Shown here piece by piece: positions 9,829 to 20,780 of a DNA stretch of 64,000 bases (position 1 is its first letter; the number at the start of each line of letters is the position of its first letter). Under the pieces are notes generated by a model. It ran no database searches. It saw nothing but the letters and a program-made list of their open reading frames with translations, and was not told the origin of the DNA. The DNA is taken from contig NW_022985438.1 of the NCBI RefSeq assembly GCF_010093595.1, forward strand, positions 2,414,786-2,478,785. The letters run 5' to 3'. Position numbers and translations under genes: made by a program. The stretch is from Mytilinidion resinicola. Its lineage: Eukaryota; Ascomycota; Dothideomycetes; Mytilinidiales; Mytilinidiaceae.

Positions 9829-10102
9829 CAAGGGGCGCGGCCAAGTGCATATTCCGGTTACGTAAGCATCTCACCCAAATCTTGAAAGTTGCTTCGCACC
9901 ATCCAGTATCGGTTAATAAATTTGTCTTCTTCCATAATTATCACTAAGAGACATAGACAGATACATCTACCCACTTGGATCGTAATCGATGGCTGTAGTT
10001 GTTGTGGTATAGCTCCTCCAATGCACCAAAAACTAGTAGTTTTGATGTTCCTCGCCTCGCGTAGCTGGTAGGTCCGGAATATGCACTTGGCCGCGCCCCT
10101 TG
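9829..10102. mobile_element. 274-bp MITE with perfect 29-bp terminal inverted repeats and TA target duplication
   Basis: The left arm (9829-9857) begins CAAGGGGCGCGGCCAAGTGC and continues ATATTCCGG. Its perfect reverse complement forms the right arm (10074-10102), ending GCACTTGGCCGCGCCCCTTG. Both ends are flanked by TA (9827-9828 and 10103-10104), the target duplication of Tc1/mariner/pogo elements. The interior has no meaningful coding sequence and is AT-richer than the arms. The structure is a non-autonomous miniature inverted-repeat element, presumably moved in trans by a Tc1/mariner-type transposase. The arms differ from the repeats near the pogo element at 307-350, so that element is not obviously its partner. 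Confidence 0.85.
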
Positions 10103-10278
10103 TATGATAGACTTAGCTCAGCGATCACGCGCGTCCACCCTGTTCAACACGTGCTATGAACTAAAATGGTTACTTGATCTTAATCATTCATGTCGGTGAC
10201 CGGCGTGGGATGACCACAAACTCCGTATCCTTCAATAACGGATCAACATTCGCCTGTAGCTATCACGCTAGGTAGATC

Positions 10279-10473
10279 ATGCCTGGCAAAAAGAGCTCCC
10301 AATGGTTAATTGGAAATCTAGAGGAAGAGAAGGTAATCCTCGACGATGAAACGCGACCACTGGACTCTGCGCATGAGAAGAGAATTCAAGCATACTTTGA
10401 CCTGTTCGACGAGGCCGCTGAATCACCGAATGCAAAATCGCCGCAACACCGCCATTTGAGGTTGCGGGTTTAA
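10279..10473 (+). CDS. Possible small ORF, 64 residues
   Basis: An ATG-initiated frame (MPGKKSSQWLIGNLEEEKVI) has a protein-like, acidic composition (FDLFDEAAE) and ends with a basic tail. No family is recognised, and no intron or neighbouring exon could be built. It may be a small gene, an exon of a decayed gene, or chance. Confidence 0.25.
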   Translation: MPGKKSSQWLIGNLEEEKVILDDETRPLDSAHEKRIQAYFDLFDEAAESPNAKSPQHRHLRLRV

Positions 10474-11745
10474 CCATGGAAGTAGACAATTGTTCATCAT
10501 GGATAGATCGAGCATTAGTTGATCAATGGGCACACGTGCACAGCGTCTCGTATGCAGAACCTGTCATTATTTGGCTATGTGATGCCCCTGGCATTACACA
10601 TGTCATGCCGGATCGTGGCTTAAGGACTCTGCCAAGCATGTGTGACCTGATATATATTTCCTGTATTACATGATCTCTCCCAGCGAGGTGCCTAAATTTA
10701 GGTCAATTTGATTTTGATAATCAGGAAGAAGTTCTCACCTGTTCTGAACGGTGTTGGGGTAAAGTAACATAGATAGTCTATCGAGTACTCGACAATGATG
10801 GGGCTGCATGAGGAACTCTTGAGCTTTTCGGTGAAGACATGATCTATCATATCAACTCCTATTCTCCCGAAAGATGAGGACAATAATCGCCAAACGAGAG
10901 ATGGGACGATAACCACCAACGAAGATCCATTCATCAAACCTGCTCATCGTAACGTGCGACGGAGTACGACTAGCCTCATCTACAATAGCAACATAGTACT
11001 GATGAGGCTATAGGACCCTGCCTGGCTGCCTTGGCCAAATCCAAGGACATTGTAACTGGTCGTCTCTTCTACAACTTCCAAGTACTCGTACTTAGGCAAG
11101 CTATAGGTCAAGTCGTCGTCGGGGTGCGATAGTCTTCAGGGGGAAAGGCAAAATCAATCTCAGGCAATAAGACGGGTTACTTCCAATAGGTAGTACTGAA
11201 GTCTTGAGTTGAACACGAGGTTCCTATCTACGAGAACGAGCGTGCTTAAATACAAAAGGCAACTCCTAAGAAATCTATGTGCTCGTCCGCTCGTCGTCGA
11301 GCTAGCGAGCCCGGCTCGTCTGCTCGTCCACGATCCTGCTCGCCAGCTCGTCCTGCTCGCTACGAGCTGCTCGATCCTTCATGTGACCCTCTGGTCTCGT
11401 GACCTCGTAGCTAGCCAGGGGAATCCAACACACCAAGGCGTCGGACCCTCGTGCCCCTGGGACCCGTATGCAGATTATGTGTAATCAATCTGATCTGCTT
11501 ACATGCTTCCGCGAATACCTCAGTATGCGCGTCTTGTGTGTTATGATCTGTAACAGACATGGACCATTTGCTTGAGCTGGGTTATCAGGGTAGCAAGAAA
11601 TCTTCGTATAGATAGCATATTAGATATGCATTACGATCACGTCGCATCGGCGTGTGTGTTTGGATTAGTATTATTTAAAGTGTGCAGACTGGCTTGTATA
11701 TTCTGAAATGGTACTGCATTAAGCCGAGTCTACGGTGGACAGAGG
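10474..11745. other. Gene-poor sequence
   Basis: No gene is supported. It contains the GCTCGT-rich block listed separately and otherwise shows nothing recognisable. Confidence 0.5.
11278..11372. repeat. Low-complexity GCTCGT-rich block
   Basis: The hexamer GCTCGT and close variants (GCTCGTC, GAGCTAGC, GCTACGAG) recur about ten times in 95 bases, giving a local palindromic, GC-rich patch. It looks like a degenerate short tandem repeat. Confidence 0.55.
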
Positions 11746-12349
11746 CTAGCCATCGTCGCAGTCCTTCTCTGCCTTACAATCTAACTCTTTCAGCTCCTCG
11801 TCCACTGGTGCTTCGAGCCGACTTCCATTATCGTAGACCGGCGGGTTGCTTTCATCTATGAAGTATGGCCGGGGTCCTGCGTCTACGCTCTGAATGTGCA
11901 ACAATCTACTTGCGACATATGCATCCATGCTCGGTTCGCGTCGTACGAGAAAGGTGTCCTCCTTCTTCTGGACATAATATATAGGCCGCTCGCAGCTTGA
12001 GTCAATCTCTGCTCGAATTAGGTGGTCGCACCCCTCAATGTATACATCGAAGCAGACGAATGCCCGGTTCCGGGAGAGGACGACGGAGCTCATTTGCGTA
12101 GCGAGTCCACCAGATTCTAACCCGAGGACTGCTGTCAGCGCTAAGTTGATCTCTTCTGTCACATTTTGCGCCCAAGTGATGACTTCTTGACTGTGGCGAC
12201 TAGCGTTGTATTTCAACTTGCACAGACACCGCAAGGTAGCTTGTGTCTCTATAGCAGTTCGAGATTCAGGAGATAGTTGAGCTTTTATTTCTCCGCTACG
12301 CACGAGTCAGCTTATGAGTGCCATCGGATCCGGCGCAATGACTACTTAC
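11746..12349 (-). CDS. Hypothetical protein, 3' part; 5' exon unresolved
   Basis: The last exon (12295-11746) is open for 182 codons and reads like protein (TWAQNVTEEINLALTAVLGL, YFIDESNPPVYDNGSRLEAP). A 54-nt GT-AG intron (12349-12296, donor GTGTAAGT region, acceptor GCGTAG) joins it in frame to an upstream fragment reading ...RTIIGESGV. A stop lies a few codons further upstream, so at least one more intron, or decay, must be assumed. No start codon was fixed and no family is recognised. The C-terminus is acidic and Lys/Asp/Cys-rich. It could be a lineage-specific gene or a relic in the gene-poor island. Confidence 0.35.
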
Positions 12350-12566
12350 ACACCACTTTCTCCTATTATGGTTCTTGCAAGGCTTTAGTAGGTTGGACGC
12401 AGAGGGCGGGAAACGGCTGTAAATCAGGCTGCCGGTCTAGAGATGTCTTTGACGGGCGGAAGGAAGAGCCTAGTGGTTGACCGGGAGAATCGCAAGCCAG
12501 CACAGTGGAGCCTGGAGGGGAATCGAGACAGGGCTGGGATGTTACGGGGAGAGCGATGGGCATCAT

Positions 12567-12664
12567 CCCTGCGGCAAAAGTAACTGGCCTGTTTTGAGGC
12601 CCCTGCTCGCCTTACCTAATTCAAGCACGGGCCTTAAAAAAGGCGGGTCTCTTTTGCCGCGGGG
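12567..12664. repeat. Imperfect foldback (inverted repeat) of about 98 bp
   Basis: CCCTGCGGCAAAAG (12567-12580) faces CTTTTGCCGCGGGG (12651-12664), one mismatch apart from being an inverted repeat. Inside it, GGCCT...AGGCC (about 12586-12601) makes a second short hairpin. It may be the remains of a small foldback element. Confidence 0.45.
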
Positions 12665-12761
12665 GTGGAATGGTTATATGGTATTAGTCAGCACTAAATA
12701 ACTAACTAACTAGTGCATCAGTGCTTCAGCTGAAGGTATTTTATCTTGCACGTGCCTTGTC

Positions 12762-13229
12762 CTATTTCGTCACATGTCCGACTCTTTGTTGCATTGAACG
12801 GCAATGCGTACAGCAACGCTTCGCGCGCGCTTTAGTAGCAGCAGCACAGTAAGTAGCTATGGACCAAGCCGGCCAGGCACTCTCGCTGGACCAACGTCCA
12901 GACCTACGGGCAACCCACCTGGCCTTGACAGAACGTAAAGTCTCTCGCACCACTGCTTGGTATCGCTCCCGCGGACGACCTTCGAGGAAGACGGGAGTGT
13001 GCTGCGTCTTCAGGACGAACGTCAATGCACCGCGAATAATGTCGCCGGCGAGGTCTGCTGGCACGGACTGGCTACCGTTGCGCTCAACGAGGTGCAATAC
13101 ATCGTGGAGAAAGGTGCTGAGGCATGTAAGCGTGCTCGCGAAGCGGGGTAGGTTATGTCGCCCTCCAAGGCCACGGCGTCGCCATGGCTCTTCGGTAGCA
13201 GTGGGCGCTGCTGCTGAAGTGCTGGCTAG
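12762..13229 (-). pseudogene. Coding-like open frame without start, probable relic
   Basis: A 155-codon minus-strand frame stays open and is protein-like in its middle (STFLHDVLHLVERNGSQSVP, DIIRGALTFVLKTQHTPVFL), then turns low-quality near 12880 (RRSGRWSSESAWPAWS). There is no ATG in frame, only a TTG. I recognise no family. The absence of a start and the change in quality suggest a truncated or decaying gene rather than a functional one. Confidence 0.3.
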
Positions 13230-13250
13230 TCAATTGGCGTCTTAAGCGGA

Positions 13251-16200
13251 CGTTTGCGTGCAATTAACTGCGTTAATTCCAAAAATTGAAATTCTAGCTT
13301 CAGCTACGGCGATCAATGAGTAGCGTGTAAACTTGATATCGTTTTGATACTTAGCCAATACCATAGCCGAATGCGCTAACTATGTTGATCCACAAGCAAA
13401 GCCATGTGGCGCGCCCGCTTACTCCTGTCCCTACGGAGAAACTCTCGGTCTCTTCAACTTCTATTCCTCATTGCGTCAAAGCCTCGGAAACTGAACTTCA
13501 TCGATCGTTCTATATTTCTAGTAGTCCGAGATTCGAAGAACTGCCCAGACTTGGGGTTCGACAGGGGATAACAGCTGAGGCGCGAACTATCCCCGCGAAC
13601 AGAACGATCGACAGCGTACCCAGTACTACCGTAAATTTCTAGTTAGAGCATATGACTGTGTGCAGAATGAGTGGAATTTGATGAGGTACTCTCTGCAGGA
13701 TTATACTATTGCTGAAGTACATTAGAGATACTTCGGAAGGGAATAGTGTTCCGTTACAGTTGGTGTTCCGCTACGGGTGGATATACATTATAGATTTCTC
13801 TTTAACTACACACACACCCTCACATGTCAAACCAAGCCTCCAGCTGCACCTCATTCCCAATCCTTCTCTCCGGACCTCGCCCCTCTTCACCTTCAACCCT
13901 TGACAAGTCATACCAAACACACGACATCGCCGACCACAGCGTCAACGTCACACATTCGTCTCGCTGCCCCCGGTCCACGTGCTCCCTCACCTCAGCTATG
14001 CACGCCGCCCATCCAAGAAGCGCCCGCCGGGTGGTCTCGACGCCACCGCTTGCGGCGATGCCGTCAGGCATCCAACGCCTTCCCGTGGTCGCATCGCATT
14101 GCTACTTTCGGGCCCTCCAGCTCCCTCGAGTACGTAGTCGCCGTCTACCCTGCCTTGCGCGTGAACGAGCACGTAGCACCAAGCCCGGGCTGCGCGCCGT
14201 ACTACCATGGGGCCCAGGCGTGCCAGGGTAGCTTTTGACCATCCTCCACCTCAGATACCGCCGAATCTGGCGCTGTACATGGTCAGTCTCTCACAAACGT
14301 CCAGCATGTTCAACTCTGTTCCCTGATGGTGTTTCTCATCCATATCGCGAGAACGTGACAGTCGATGATGACGAGGTCTAAGGGATGTCCATGGTCGCAC
14401 GTGGGAATCCAGTCTTATCAATCGCATCGCCGTCGTACCTCGCCGGACGGCTGGTGACCCCCACGCACAAGACGGCGACGGCCAGTGTCTAGAACGATTG
14501 TGCACCATACCACGAGAGGATACCACCCCTTAGAGACGGTAGCAGGGGCGCTTTTTTGTGGGAGGCGGATGAGCACCGCAATGAGCGTTGACGCCCGGTT
14601 TGTGTTGGTGTGTGGGCTGGGTTCTGGGCATCGGGGGAGGATGTTGTAAAGAAAAATGGGGCTTTCGAGAAATTCGTGTATTACTCAACAGACGTCAAGG
14701 CTTGGCCGGCTTTTCGTGGCTTTGTGATAGTAGCTTTTTATCAGGGTTTAGAGGTGCGACGTGAGATGAGCAATTTTTGGGGCAAGTGAAAAAGAGCTGA
14801 GTGTGCCGTGTAGCAAGGTCAGGAAGCAGAAATCTCAAGGAGAGGAACGTAGGATTGTCATCCTTGATCTGTTTATCCTTAAGAGGTCATATAAGGTACT
14901 CTAAAGAAGGACGAAAGGCCGTGAATATAGCGAAGGACGAAGGGCCGTGAAGATAACGAAGGAAAAAGATTACCCATGGATGAAACGTGATACCAACATT
15001 CAAGACTCGAGGACGTAGTAGAATTCAAGAGACCCCAGTTCTGCGTTCAAGCCTCTTCCTTGATGTCCCACCTCTTTCTTGAGATCACGAGGTTCTATTT
15101 GTCCTACGCTCGTGAAGCAGTATGCGGGGAACATCTACAAGAGGATATGATATGAAAAGATAATGATGTCATTACAGAGGACAAAAAACCGAAATCATGT
15201 GGGTGAACATTGACAGCAGAGACCCAAATAAGATATTCCAGCATGTACTTCTTGGGCCCTGAGGTATAGGCGATGGGAAGTGACGTCTTTCTGTGCGGAG
15301 CGCTGGAATTCGGACCGCAGGCTCGGGAATGATCAAGAAGTGCGAGAGAAAGGTTCCCACCGTTGGCCGAAGGACGACCTTCCTAAGGTGCTCCGTTATT
15401 CCCCTGTGTTCTGTTTGCGACGCATGCAGGCTCTAGGCAAGGGTCTGTGATGAACCCTTTACCATCACATCCAACGCAAGGGGTACTGGTGGGGCTACGC
15501 CATCTACCATGATTCTTAGCAGATATGAAAGTACAGAAGAATAAGGCCTACGTTTTATCATTTCCTGCACAAGCGCTGCATGTTGCCCTAACAATGTAGC
15601 CGTTTGTGCAAGCACATCTGAAGTATCCATGCTGCTGAGCCGGGGATAGGGGCGGAGTGGAACCTGCGGAAGCCATCTGGGTTTGTGAAGCAAAGTCCTC
15701 TTCTGGCGGAGTATAATTCCAATAGCGAGGCTTGTCCGGATCGGTGCTGAGCGTACGTAGTCAAAACGGATTCACGCTTCCGATTGACCAATTGGAGAAT
15801 AGACCAAAATAGAACTATCTGAATGAAATAGATATGATGTTTGAGATGTGGTTGGAGCGCGCCAAGAGGAGAATCAGTAGAGGAATAGCCTACCTTTATA
15901 CCTACGCCCTTTGCTCAATTCCCAGACATCCCAATTCCCCAGACCATAGAATACCGCAATGTACACGAAGCCTCACAGCATTGCCTTCTTCCGAGATGGC
16001 CACGATGGTGGCACCTACAATCCCTGTAGCACGCTCCCACGCCTCTACTTCGTACCTTGATCACAGCCCAACTCAACCCCCCATCCCCGGCAACAAGAAT
16101 CTTCGTGGTTCTCCAAAGCTAGCCAGCGCGCCTCTTAAGAGTCAGCAGACTATGCCTCGTCCAGGGATGGACCTCACCGCCGCACCCGGGCGCAACGGTA

Positions 16201-17100
16201 ACCTTACCTACTCAGCCGTTTATCGACTGACACTTCCAGCGCAGCCCTACAATGAACACCTTCGCTCGAGGTTATAGGTGGCCAGCGCCGGAGGGAGTAG
16301 CGTAGCAAGCCTCGGACATGATTCCGCGGGACCAGCGCACAAGGCTCTTAGTCCTATGTAGTTCCGAGACGCTATGGCGTCCTATAAAAGGCGCTGGCGA
16401 ATTTTGTGTCTGAAACGCGCCCACGAGAGCGGTGAACGGTGAGCTGGCGTGGCTGGGGCACTGAAAAGGGGAAACCGTTGCAGCATGGTCGTGTGGACGG
16501 CTTCGCGTAAGGGATGTCGTGAGCGGGCTTAGCGGGAGAATAGCCATCACATGTGACTTGTTTTTCATTCATTTCCAGGTCCGACGGTGTGCGACCGCCA
16601 CCGAGGGGATGGCCGCTATTGGATGCCGGGAAGGTCGTTGGGCAGAGTAACGACACTACTCAGCCTTGCATCGGGCCAATGGGCGGATGGGGATTCAGGG
16701 AATCAGGGGAACGGTCACCGCCATTCTATTATTCTTTTTTCCCCTGAGGTTCTACCAGATATTCATCCACGTTGTTTAGTTGCGTCCAATTTGTCATAAA
16801 GGGCGTTACGGCATTCTCAAGCACAGATGACGGAGCCGGACTTGATGATTTAAGGGTTCCGTAGGGCTGTGTAATGTGATAGCTGCTTGGCTGGACGTAG
16901 TTGTGATCCTTCTGGATAAGAGACCGATACCTATTATTAGCATTATTAGCTTTCCTGAGATTAGAGTAGCCTCATGAAGAATGAAATTGTAGATAAAAGC
17001 TTAAGGAATTGACGTAGTGTCACCACTAACTCGCAATGAAAGACAGTCTACTCAGGTATATCTTCCCACTACCTCCGCTAGATGCTACGAAGTATCTTGG
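13251..17100. other. Long gene-poor stretch
   Basis: About 3.8 kb without a supportable gene. Short open frames with protein-like stretches occur (about 13820-14230, 14250-14530, and 15995-16277 plus strand starting MATMVAPTIPVARSHASTSY), but none has a domain, clean splice sites or a convincing start. A 26-bp tandem repeat is listed separately. The sequence is a mixture of relics and noncoding DNA. Confidence 0.45.
14906..14963. repeat. 26-bp tandem repeat, about 2.2 copies
   Basis: Two copies of GAAGGACGAARGGCCGTGAA followed by KATARC (14906-14931 and 14932-14957) stand in direct tandem, followed by the start of a third (GAAGGA). Confidence 0.7.
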
Positions 17101-18046
17101 AGAGTGACTGGACGGGTTATTTAGTCGTGAGGTCCGACCAGCAGCCGCGCATGCTTTCTTTCCATAACGTACCGTAATGACGGTTATCTGGAAAATAACT
17201 CTGGTGCGTTTTCATCAAACCAGAATCAAGCCAAGAATTGCCAATCGCCGATCTAACTCCAGCGCAATGGTAAAGCTGTGACCGCCATCCGAGTTCATGG
17301 GCAACATCGTCCATCCATTTAATTTCGTTGATCCTGCTGTAGTCCGACTGGTTCGACCTACGCACTCTATGAAGTGCCACAGAAAGGAATCGAGGCGTGA
17401 TGGCAGTGCTAGCTCGTTTCAGGCGGTACCTCGAACCTCCCCTCAAAATGTCCAAAGGGCGCTCCTACGTGATATTCGCCGTCCCGATCTAGGAGAGCAG
17501 CAAAGCTTTCACCGCTATTTCATGTCCTTGGTGACATCGGCACCAATCTTCGTAATCGTAGAAGCCCATCAAGTAGTACCGCAGTTTTAGGTAAGAAGCC
17601 TAAGCTAGATACTAGAAGAAACCCTGAATGATCATCGTTAGGGTACGTAGAAAAAAAATGGGCCATAACCCATCTCTTGTCTGTGCTGCGTTGCAAAAGA
17701 ACTCACGGGTCGTCTGATATTTCCGGTCGGGGGGGACCTGGTTGCGAGCTGCTGACCTGTCTTCATGATAGATGGATCCAGCGCATCCAGAGTGGTAGTA
17801 TAAATCAGCTAATGATGGACTGACTGCACATCCACATGGCATTTATCGATGACGACGTCGAGCCGGACATGTACGTCAGCAAAACCTTTGTGGTAGGATA
17901 AGCCCCTGGTGTAGGGAATGCAAAGCGTCAATCGGGATAGCTGAGCTTGAGCTGGACTCAATATTTCGTCCCTCACATTCAATAGACCTGCCAAATCTTG
18001 TTTGACTCTTCTCATTGCTTAAATGTACCTAATGAAAACTTCTAAA
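17101..18046. other. Sequence with coding-like minus-strand fragments, no gene model
   Basis: On the minus strand, fragments around 17455-17117 (containing WMDDVAHELGWRSQLYHCAG) and 18015-17809 (containing MRRVKQDLAGLLNVRDEILS) read like protein, but stops separate them and no consistent set of introns joins them. I treat the stretch as decayed coding DNA. Confidence 0.3.
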
Positions 18047-18418
18047 TTAGGAGAAGAGAGGAATGCATAGCAATAAAAGCTTGATCATGGGTTGCTCAGA
18101 GTGATCGCAGAGATTGAAAATTGCCGGGACATACTTGTAACTCCCGAACCCAGGAAAACCGGCGCAGATCCCCCGTACGCACACACCTGACCGGTCACTA
18201 CCACACATGAACTCCGGTGAGTAGGACGCCGCCACGTAGAAAGGGCTGTCGTTAGAGTTTGCAAAATGATACTCCTGTGTCCGCCGTGATGCATACCGTA
18301 TTACCTTGGAAGATGGAGAAGAAGAAGCCTTCCATAAAGCCGCAATGAAAAAAAATGTGGTCTTGGTCCAAAGCCTCTGTTCAATCGATATGCTGTGTAA
18401 TTGAGTTTCACTCCAGAA
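18047..18418 (-). pseudogene. Orphan open frame directly behind the FHA gene, no start codon
   Basis: A 123-codon minus-strand frame runs from a stop at 18419-18421 to a stop at 18047-18049. Its middle is strikingly protein-like: ANSNDSPFYVAASYSPEFMC, then CVRGICAGFPGFGSYKYVPA and IFNLCDHSEQ. It begins only 8 bp beyond the stop of the FHA gene on the same strand, so there is no room for a promoter and first exon of its own. The Cys spacing recalls secreted fungal metallopeptidase-like proteins, but no HExxH is visible and the resemblance is weak. It is either a 3' fragment of a lost gene or an alternative 3' exon of the FHA gene. Confidence 0.35.
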
Positions 18419-18425
18419 TTACCAA

Positions 18426-20780
18426 CTACTGGAAGAACACATCTGGAAGGAAGGCCAAAGCCCCAACAGCACTGACAGTACCAATCAAGATGCCAGCCAT
18501 AGTGGTGGCAGTTTTGCGGACTTTCGTCCTCTTGATTGGACGCGGTGATTGAGTTACTTCAACGACCGGCGCAATGTGAGAAGGCGGTTCGTTTTGGGCA
18601 ACCATGGTAGACTGCACATCCGCTGAGTCAGCGTCTTCGGCTTCGACTGTGGATAATTTCCGCTTTTTCGACTTGACTGGCTCGTCCTCTTTGGAGACGG
18701 CAGCTTCCACAATCTCGGATATTGACATTCCGGTCCGCTCCTTTTGCTTTTCGTCCACCGGTAGCGCGATTGTAGTAGGCTGGCCCGATGTTGGGACAGG
18801 ATAAGTTGACTTTTGGTGAGTGTCGAGCCCGTTCAAATGGCCGACTTGTCCTTGGCTTAGCTTGGGCGGCATCGATTGCGTATTCGCTGTAGGCGTGGGG
18901 GCAAATGTGAAAGGGGAGTTTGACGACTGTTCGAATTGGGGTGAACATGCTAGACGAGTATACGGACCGCCAGATAGGCCTAGATAGGGGCTCGGTGGGC
19001 TAACATACGGATTATCGAACCGAGAGCTTGTTGTGGCAAAGTTTTCCATATCTTCGTCCCTATGCCCAAATATGTGAGGTACAGCACCTGTCGAGTCCCA
19101 CGGGTCTTCGTATGCATGGGACCAGTCCCACGGGTGACGACTGATCGGCGTTGAAGCAGCTGCTTTTCCCAGCATAGATGAGATTGTCGGTTTTGCGTCT
19201 TTGTCTTGATGAATGAAGTTCTTCAGAGCCATTGAGACAGAGGCTTGCCCTCGCTGTTCATGCACGGGAGACTTTCGCAATGAAGGGAGAGACTCAAGGG
19301 GCCGAGTGAGAGTTTGGGGAGGGGTCGGTAGCGTTGAAAGTTGCCCCTTGGATATGTCCTTAGCTTGGGCGCCGGATGGTGTTTCCGGGTCAGCGGCATT
19401 CGGGTCAGATTGGCCACATGTTCGCTCTTCTTGTGGACGCTTTGCATGATCTAACATCTCGAGCATCTTGACACGCGCTATATCGGACTCATCAACTTCG
19501 CTGGCAAGATCAGCCTCATCAACATCACTGACAATGTCGCCCTCAGCAAGGTCGACCTGGGACTCAATCTCAGAGGTCTCGCTGGCATTGTCCGAGTAAC
19601 CATCGAACTCCGTAGCGGCCTCCTGAGGTACGTAATCATTCACAGAGGCGTCAGAATCGGAATATCCAGATTCGTACTCGTTATCTTCACGAGGGGAGTA
19701 GTGGCCAGAGGAAGCCTCGCTGGGTGATGCTGGAGCTGAGCTACCGGCGCAATCAGACTCTGCATAGTCATTGCGTGATGGGCTTGGACTGTTGACCACA
19801 TAGCCGTATCCCCTCTGTGTATCTAGGACGATAGATGAAGGTCGGTCGGTATTCAGATTCGGTTGATCGGAGCTGTCAGGCGTGCTTTGCAATGGTATCT
19901 TTGCTGTCTCGAAGCTGGCGCTAGCATCTTCATAATTGAAGGCCGCCTCCTTTGCTAGACGATCATCCTCTTCGAGTGGGTCCAGGTCAATGACGACGGG
20001 CTTGTGAGGCTTTTCCTGCTCATCATCGGCGAGGTTATAAGGATTGGATTGGGTGCCAAGACGCTCGGATTTGGGAGTAGACGATAGGGTGATGGTGGGA
20101 TGAAGGTCGTCCGCAAGCTCGCTCTGGGGATAGGCATCCACGGCCGATGAAGGGCCACCATAGTCCGAAACGTCGCTATTAGCATCCTCGTCGTCAGATG
20201 CCCAAGCATAATCAGAGTCTGGGAGGCCAAAGGTGCCGGAGGAGGTGTATGGCTTGGCGTCAAAGCGGAACTTGGTGGCAGTATACGTGTCTGGATAGGC
20301 AGAAATATTAGCGAGGTGATCAGGCGGGGAGAGGCTCATAAACGTACGAGAGTCCCGAACCACGTCAGCACCGAACTGGACGACGTCTCCGTTCTTCAGC
20401 TTCATGTCTTCGTCCTTGTGGAGAGTGTGCTCGTTGACGGCGGTGCCGTGCATGGATCCAACGTCTCGGATGTATACGGCTGGAATCTGCGATGATGGGT
20501 CAGGACTGGGGTGGAGGGGAGGTGGGAGGCAGCTTACTCCGGTGGTTGGCGCGGCTGTTAGGAGGGCGTGGTCACGGGAGACGACGGGCGAGTCGATGTA
20601 TGCATTACTCACAGAGGAGCGGAGGTTCTTGTGGGCGCTCTTCGAGGCTCGGCCCACAGACACCGTAGTCGAAGGCTCCATGATGAGGATGCGTTCTTTA
20701 TGCTCGACGTCGGGGTTGAGCGAGCGTAGGGTGACTTCGACGGCGGCAGGGGTGGGATGAAGGTCGGAGGGAGAGGCCAT
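18426..20780 (-). CDS. Tail-anchored FHA-domain protein
   Basis: The start is ATG 20780 (MASPSDLHPTPAAVEVTLRS). An FHA domain covers about residues 12-125: VSVGRASKS, SPVVSRDHALL, VYIRDVGSMHGTAVN and KNGDVVQFG are its standard phosphothreonine-binding landmarks. Inside it lies a 51-nt stretch (20537-20487) with donor GTAAGC, a CTGAC branch-like site and a CAG acceptor. It has no stop and a length divisible by three, yet removing it restores the FHA core, so it is very probably an intron; the protein is then 767 residues. The long middle is acidic, Ser/Asp-rich and disordered. The C-terminus is one hydrophobic segment (MAGILIGTVSAVGALAFLPD), a tail anchor after a basic KRTKVRK. Tail-anchored FHA proteins of STRIPAK (SLMAP/Far9-10 type) have this outline, but the long coiled coil is missing, so orthology is uncertain. 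Confidence 0.85.
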   Translation of the reverse strand: MASPSDLHPTPAAVEVTLRSLNPDVEHKERILIMEPSTTVSVGRASKSAHKNLRSSVSNAYIDSPVVSRDHALLTAAPTTGVSCLPPPLHPSPDPSSQIPAVYIRDVGSMHGTAVNEHTLHKDEDMKLKNGDVVQFGADVVRDSRTFMSLSPPDHLANISAYPDTYTATKFRFDAKPYTSSGTFGLPDSDYAWASDDEDANSDVSDYGGPSSAVDAYPQSELADDLHPTITLSSTPKSERLGTQSNPYNLADDEQEKPHKPVVIDLDPLEEDDRLAKEAAFNYEDASASFETAKIPLQSTPDSSDQPNLNTDRPSSIVLDTQRGYGYVVNSPSPSRNDYAESDCAGSSAPASPSEASSGHYSPREDNEYESGYSDSDASVNDYVPQEAATEFDGYSDNASETSEIESQVDLAEGDIVSDVDEADLASEVDESDIARVKMLEMLDHAKRPQEERTCGQSDPNAADPETPSGAQAKDISKGQLSTLPTPPQTLTRPLESLPSLRKSPVHEQRGQASVSMALKNFIHQDKDAKPTISSMLGKAAASTPISRHPWDWSHAYEDPWDSTGAVPHIFGHRDEDMENFATTSSRFDNPYVSPPSPYLGLSGGPYTRLACSPQFEQSSNSPFTFAPTPTANTQSMPPKLSQGQVGHLNGLDTHQKSTYPVPTSGQPTTIALPVDEKQKERTGMSISEIVEAAVSKEDEPVKSKKRKLSTVEAEDADSADVQSTMVAQNEPPSHIAPVVEVTQSPRPIKRTKVRKTATTMAGILIGTVSAVGALAFLPDVFFQ

